Origin: Treponema sp.
GTDB lineage: Bacteria; Spirochaetota; Spirochaetia; Treponematales; Breznakiellaceae
Direction: 5' to 3'
Assembly: GCA_031278025.1 (NCBI GenBank)
Contig: JAITLF010000098.1
Span: 1 to 8,897 of the forward strand
DNA: 8,897 nt
This document shows positions 6,481 to 8,897 of the stretch, piece by piece. Position 1 is the stretch's first letter, and the number at the start of each line of letters is the position of its first letter. The notes beneath the pieces are model-generated. The model saw nothing but the letters and a program-made list of their open reading frames with translations. It ran no database searches and was not told the origin of the DNA. Position numbers and translations under genes: made by a program.

Positions 6481-7767
6481 ATGATGGATGTTTATGCCGT
6501 GCTTCAGAGGGGATACACCGACCCTATACGGGATGTGCTGTGGGGACATATCTACCTTACCCCGGAATTGGCGGCGCTGACTAAATCGGAGCCCTTTATG
6601 CGGCTCTACCGCATCTTGCAGTTGGGACCGGCCTACGCGGTCTATCCCGGCGCAAGCCATACCCGCGCCGCCCACTCCATCGGAGTCTACCACCTGGCCC
6701 GCCGGATCCTCATAGACCTGGCGAACCGGGGCGCCGCTTCCTGGCTCACCCCGGCGGGCGCGGTCTCCTTTCTCTGCGCCGCGCTGCTCCACGACCTCGG
6801 CCATTTCCCCTACACCCATTCCCTCAAAGAACTGCCCCTGGCCTGCCACGAGGCGCTTACCGCGGAGATCATCCTCCGGGAGCCCCTGCGGTCCCTGGTG
6901 GCGAAAACCGGAGCGGATCCCTGGTTCACCGCCGCCATTGTGGACGCCGGCCTGAACAGCGGCGGGGAATCCGACGGGGAGCTGGACTTTTACCGCAGAC
7001 TCCTCTCCGGGACGCTGGACCCGGACAAGCTGGACTACCTCAACCGGGACGCCCGGTGCTGCGGAGTTCCCTACGGCGCCCAGGACGTAGATTTTATCCT
7101 AAGCCGCCTTCATCCCAGCCGTGAAAGGGGCGTAACGATTGACAGCAAGGGCATTCCCAGCGTGGAGTCCATCCTTTTTTCAAAATACCTGATGTACCGG
7201 GCCGTCTACTGGCACCCCACGGTTCGTTCAGCCACGGGAATGGTTAAAAAGGCCCTTATAGGGGGGCTTGAAGACGGCGTTTTAGCGCCCGGGGACCTCT
7301 ATAATCTGGACGACGCCGGACTCTTTGCCCTGCTCGCCGGCCGTTCCCACCCCCTCTTTCCCTTGGCAGAGGAAGTCCGCCTGGGCCATTTTTTCGTCCC
7401 CGTCGCGGAATTCCCCTTTGACGAGACCGCCCACCGGAATCTGCTGGATATCCGCAGCCGGTTCCGGCATGAGGCAGCCCTGGCAGCGGAGATATCCCTA
7501 AGCGGGAAGCCCCTGCCCCAGGGGGCGCTGGTCATCGATATTCCGGAGCCCGTTTCTTTTGAAACCGGCCTGTATGTAAGCGACGAAGACCGTTGCTTTT
7601 CCGAAGGCGCCGGCGTTTTCAACCCGGCAATGGTGGACGGTTTGGTAAAATCTTTGCGGATTATCCGAATTTTCGTGGACCCGCGGCATGAAAATAAGGT
7701 AAAATCACCCGGGAGGCTTAAAGAGATATTGCACAATGCCGAGAAATGGATAAATCTAGAAGAGTAG
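6481..7767 (+). CDS. HD-domain phosphohydrolase, SAMHD1/YwfO (COG1078)-like, probable dNTP triphosphohydrolase
   Basis: From ATG 6481 the protein has 428 residues, close to bacterial COG1078 proteins. The active-site pattern matches SAMHD1 closely: ASHTR62-AAH65 (metal ligand), H104-D105-LGH-FPYTH113 (metal ligands, and a His aligned with SAMHD1 His215), H123-E124 (aligned with the catalytic His233-Glu pair), and D182-K183-LDY186-LNRD190, where Asp182 completes the metal site and Lys183, Tyr186 and Asp190 match the phosphate-contacting residues. The family hydrolyses dNTPs to deoxynucleoside and triphosphate, often under allosteric dNTP control; substrate here is inferred. Starts considered: GTG 6445 has no Shine-Dalgarno; ATG 6481 or the adjacent ATG 6484 follows GGGGA and fits the family N-terminus. 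It is divergent from the exported-protein/PilZ pair and followed after 15 bases by the ComFB gene. Confidence 0.9.
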   Translation: MMDVYAVLQRGYTDPIRDVLWGHIYLTPELAALTKSEPFMRLYRILQLGPAYAVYPGASHTRAAHSIGVYHLARRILIDLANRGAASWLTPAGAVSFLCAALLHDLGHFPYTHSLKELPLACHEALTAEIILREPLRSLVAKTGADPWFTAAIVDAGLNSGGESDGELDFYRRLLSGTLDPDKLDYLNRDARCCGVPYGAQDVDFILSRLHPSRERGVTIDSKGIPSVESILFSKYLMYRAVYWHPTVRSATGMVKKALIGGLEDGVLAPGDLYNLDDAGLFALLAGRSHPLFPLAEEVRLGHFFVPVAEFPFDETAHRNLLDIRSRFRHEAALAAEISLSGKPLPQGALVIDIPEPVSFETGLYVSDEDRCFSEGAGVFNPAMVDGLVKSLRIIRIFVDPRHENKVKSPGRLKEILHNAEKWINLEE

Positions 7768-7771
7768 GAGT

Positions 7772-7776
7772 GGAGG
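7772..7776 (+). promoter_or_regulatory. Strong ribosome binding site of the ComFB gene
   Basis: GGAGG lies 6 bases before the ATG at 7783 and just after the HD gene stop (7765-7767). This supports both the start and co-transcription. Confidence 0.8.
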
Positions 7777-7782
7777 TTTGTC

Positions 7783-8493
7783 ATGGAAATACACAACACC
7801 ACGGAAGATATTGTTTTTTCAACGATAGACGCAATTTGTGCTTCCATAGAGAAGCAGGGCAATCCCGAAAAACTATGCCTCTGCGACCGGTGCCGCATTG
7901 ACGCCGCCTGTTTTGTGCTCAACCGCATCCCCCCGCACTATATCGTCTCCAACCGGGGCGCCGCCCGGATTGAGCAGGTGAGCATCAGCCGGCAGCAGAA
8001 GGAAGCGGATGTCGTTTCCATGGTATTTGAGGCGCTCAAACGGGTCAGCCACAACCAGCGCCCCAACTCCGACCACAGCAACGCCCCCAACGGCGCAATG
8101 AAACAGGGCCCGGTCTTCAATATCCCCACGATCATCGGCCGCGCCTTCGACGGCGCCAATTTTTCCCCCCTGGCGGGCATAACCGTAGAGCTCTGGCAGG
8201 AGGGCAAACTGGTAAAGATGAAGAACCACAACTGGCAGAACCCCTGTATTCTGGTGGCAAACACCCAGGGCGCCTTTACCTTCTGGCCCGAGTCCGTCGC
8301 CGCCGAAAAAGCGAATGTCCATGAAAACTTTGAGTATTCCGTGAGAATCGAAGCGGAGAACTTTGAAACCATGAACCATTTCTTTGCCATCCCGGTTATC
8401 AGCGAAGCCGGGGACGCCGAATCCTTTTCCATGGACCGGACCTTTAAGCTGCCGGACCTCTACCTCTTCCCCCCGGGCGGGGACGAAGACTAG
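7783..8493 (+). CDS. ComFB-family protein with an extra C-terminal beta-sandwich domain
   Basis: The protein has 236 residues. Residues about 5-90 match the ComFB (late competence development) family: EDIVFSTIDAIC, the cysteine cluster C32-L-C34-DR-C37 with C43, then ALNRIPPHY-like LNRIPPHYIVSNRGAA and DVVSMVFEALKRVSHNQRP. The four cysteines suggest zinc binding. Most ComFB proteins are only this domain (about 90-170 residues). Here a Ser/Asn/Pro-rich linker (91-110) leads to a predicted beta-sandwich (about 112-230) resembling carboxypeptidase regulatory-like domains: IIGRAFDGANFSPLAGITVELWQ, then NTQGAFTFWPES, then YSVRIEAENFETMN. ComFB proteins have been reported to bind cyclic dinucleotides in cyanobacteria, which would fit the nearby PilZ gene; binding here is inference. 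There is no signal peptide, so the usually extracytoplasmic sandwich fold appears to be cytoplasmic. It sits 15 bases after the HD gene, probably in one operon. Confidence 0.85.
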   Translation: MEIHNTTEDIVFSTIDAICASIEKQGNPEKLCLCDRCRIDAACFVLNRIPPHYIVSNRGAARIEQVSISRQQKEADVVSMVFEALKRVSHNQRPNSDHSNAPNGAMKQGPVFNIPTIIGRAFDGANFSPLAGITVELWQEGKLVKMKNHNWQNPCILVANTQGAFTFWPESVAAEKANVHENFEYSVRIEAENFETMNHFFAIPVISEAGDAESFSMDRTFKLPDLYLFPPGGDED

Positions 8494-8555
8494 GAGCCGC
8501 GCGCCGTTCACATCGTAGATTTGTGCGGAAATAGAATCAGCAACGGGCCCTAATC

Positions 8556-8569
8556 TGCATAAATATACG
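8556..8569. promoter_or_regulatory. Possible operator half of a 50-bp-spaced pair
   Basis: TGCATAAATATACG fits the ARG-box pattern TGNATWWWWATNCA with one mismatch. A second one-mismatch match starts 50 bases further on at 8606. ARG boxes usually lie about 21 bases apart, so assignment to ArgR is weak; the similarity is to the pattern only. Confidence 0.25.
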
Positions 8570-8606
8570 CTATTCAAAAAAAAATGCGGAATTTTTGCAA
8601 ATAAAT

Positions 8607-8618
8607 GCATAATTATGC
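8607..8618. promoter_or_regulatory. Palindromic operator candidate abutting the -35 box of the binding-protein gene
   Basis: GCATAATTATGC is a perfect 12-bp palindrome ending one base before the -35 hexamer (8619-8624). A dimeric regulator bound here would touch RNA polymerase, so either activation or repression is possible. No regulator gene is adjacent. Confidence 0.5.
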
Positions 8619-8647
8619 TTGACAGTTTTTTTTATTCTCCCTACTAT
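8619..8647 (+). promoter_or_regulatory. Sigma-70-type promoter of the periplasmic-binding-protein gene
   Basis: A perfect TTGACA (8619-8624) lies 17 bases before TACTAT (8642-8647, 4 of 6 to TATAAT). The spacer holds a run of eight T (8626-8633). The expected transcription start is near 8654, giving a leader of about 44 bases. Confidence 0.75.
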
Positions 8648-8685
8648 GTCTCCAGCGCGCAAAAAAGCATGATACTACAGAAAAT

Positions 8686-8692
8686 GGAGGAG
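8686..8692 (+). promoter_or_regulatory. Strong ribosome binding site of the binding-protein gene
   Basis: GGAGGAG lies 5 bases before the ATG at 8698, fixing that start. Confidence 0.85.
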
Positions 8693-8697
8693 AACAA

Positions 8698-8897
8698 ATG
8701 AAAAAGAGGTTTATTTTAGCGGGGGTATTGTTCCTGGCGGCCTTGACCGTGCTGTCGGCCGGGGGCGCCAAGGAAAATACCATCAAAATCGGCTTCAACA
8801 TTCCCTTAACCGGGGATTCGCCCAAGGTTGGGGAAGGCGCCAAGTACGCCGCGGAGCTTGTCCTGAAGGATGTTAATGCCGCGGGCGGCCTGGACGT
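8698..8897 (+). CDS. LivK-like ABC transporter periplasmic binding protein, N-terminal part
   Basis: The 66 codons before the window edge give a signal peptide (MKKRFILAGVLFLAALTVLS) followed by AGGAKENT and then IKIGFNIPLTGDSPKVGEGA and AELVLKDVNAAGG, the typical start of branched-chain-amino-acid-type binding proteins (type I periplasmic fold, Peripla_BP_6), where PLTG and the G..aa..a..DiNa.GG pattern are conserved. Such proteins capture amino acids, amides or urea for an ABC permease, whose genes would be expected downstream. There is no cysteine in the leader, so this is not a classical lipoprotein; cleavage at LSA or AGGA by signal peptidase I is expected. It has its own promoter and strong ribosome binding site. 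Confidence 0.88.
   Translation, partial: MKKRFILAGVLFLAALTVLSAGGAKENTIKIGFNIPLTGDSPKVGEGAKYAAELVLKDVNAAGGLD

Noticed and set aside
8576..8595. AAAAATGCGGAATTTTT as a terminator of the ComFB operon
   Set aside because: The stem is only A-T pairs and lies about 85 bases after the stop; too weak to call.
7873..8610. A 245-codon minus-strand frame across the ComFB gene
   Set aside because: Antisense to a gene with a strong ribosome binding site and a recognisable ComFB domain; the frame itself resembles nothing.
8684..8701. Mini-ORF MEENK overlapping the start of the binding-protein gene by ATGA
   Set aside because: Its ATG overlaps the ribosome binding site of the main gene and it has none of its own, so a coincidence is most likely.
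1..8897. CRISPR array, tRNA, rRNA or intact transposase
   Set aside because: No regularly spaced direct repeats, no tRNA-like cloverleaf with anticodon features, no rRNA sequence and no transposase motifs were seen.

Overview
The window looks like chromosomal DNA from a spirochaete, most likely a Treponema of the termite-gut type. This is inferred from the protein style: a STAS/HATPase pair of treponemal type, a YcgR-like PilZ protein, a ComFB protein, and a LivK-like binding protein whose signal peptide ends in AGGAKE. There is no rRNA or other decisive marker. Most genes are GC-rich; the STAS gene is visibly richer in A and T.

Layout. (1) 2831 to beyond base 1, minus strand: an almost complete exported M16 zinc protease of the PqqL type. 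(2) 2832-3468: 637 bases without a convincing gene. Its core is a 187-bp structured element (3061-3247) with perfect 15-bp inverted ends and three internal hairpins, two of them built from four alternating copies of one motif. The stretch ends in a strong sigma-70-type promoter placed so that the next gene should have a leaderless mRNA. (3) 3469-4391, plus strand: a STAS anti-sigma-factor antagonist and an RsbW/SpoIIAB-type ATP-binding protein, the core of a partner-switching module. (4) 6305-4408, minus strand: a coupled pair, an exported Asp/Ala-repeat protein and a PilZ protein whose c-di-GMP motif halves are separated by an inserted GAF-like segment. It converges on the STAS operon with a 16-base gap. 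(5) 6481-8493, plus strand, divergent from pair 4: a SAMHD1/YwfO-like HD-domain phosphohydrolase followed by a ComFB protein with an extra C-terminal beta-sandwich. (6) From 8698 to the edge: a branched-chain-amino-acid-type periplasmic binding protein behind its own strong promoter, with a palindrome touching the -35 box.

The genes lean toward signalling. PilZ proteins bind c-di-GMP, ComFB proteins have been reported to bind cyclic dinucleotides, HD proteins of this kind hydrolyse nucleotides, and the STAS/HATPase pair controls a transcription factor elsewhere. That they form one circuit is inference from proximity. The strongest candidates for something undescribed are the cloverleaf-like repeat at 3061-3247, the split PilZ protein and the ComFB fusion.
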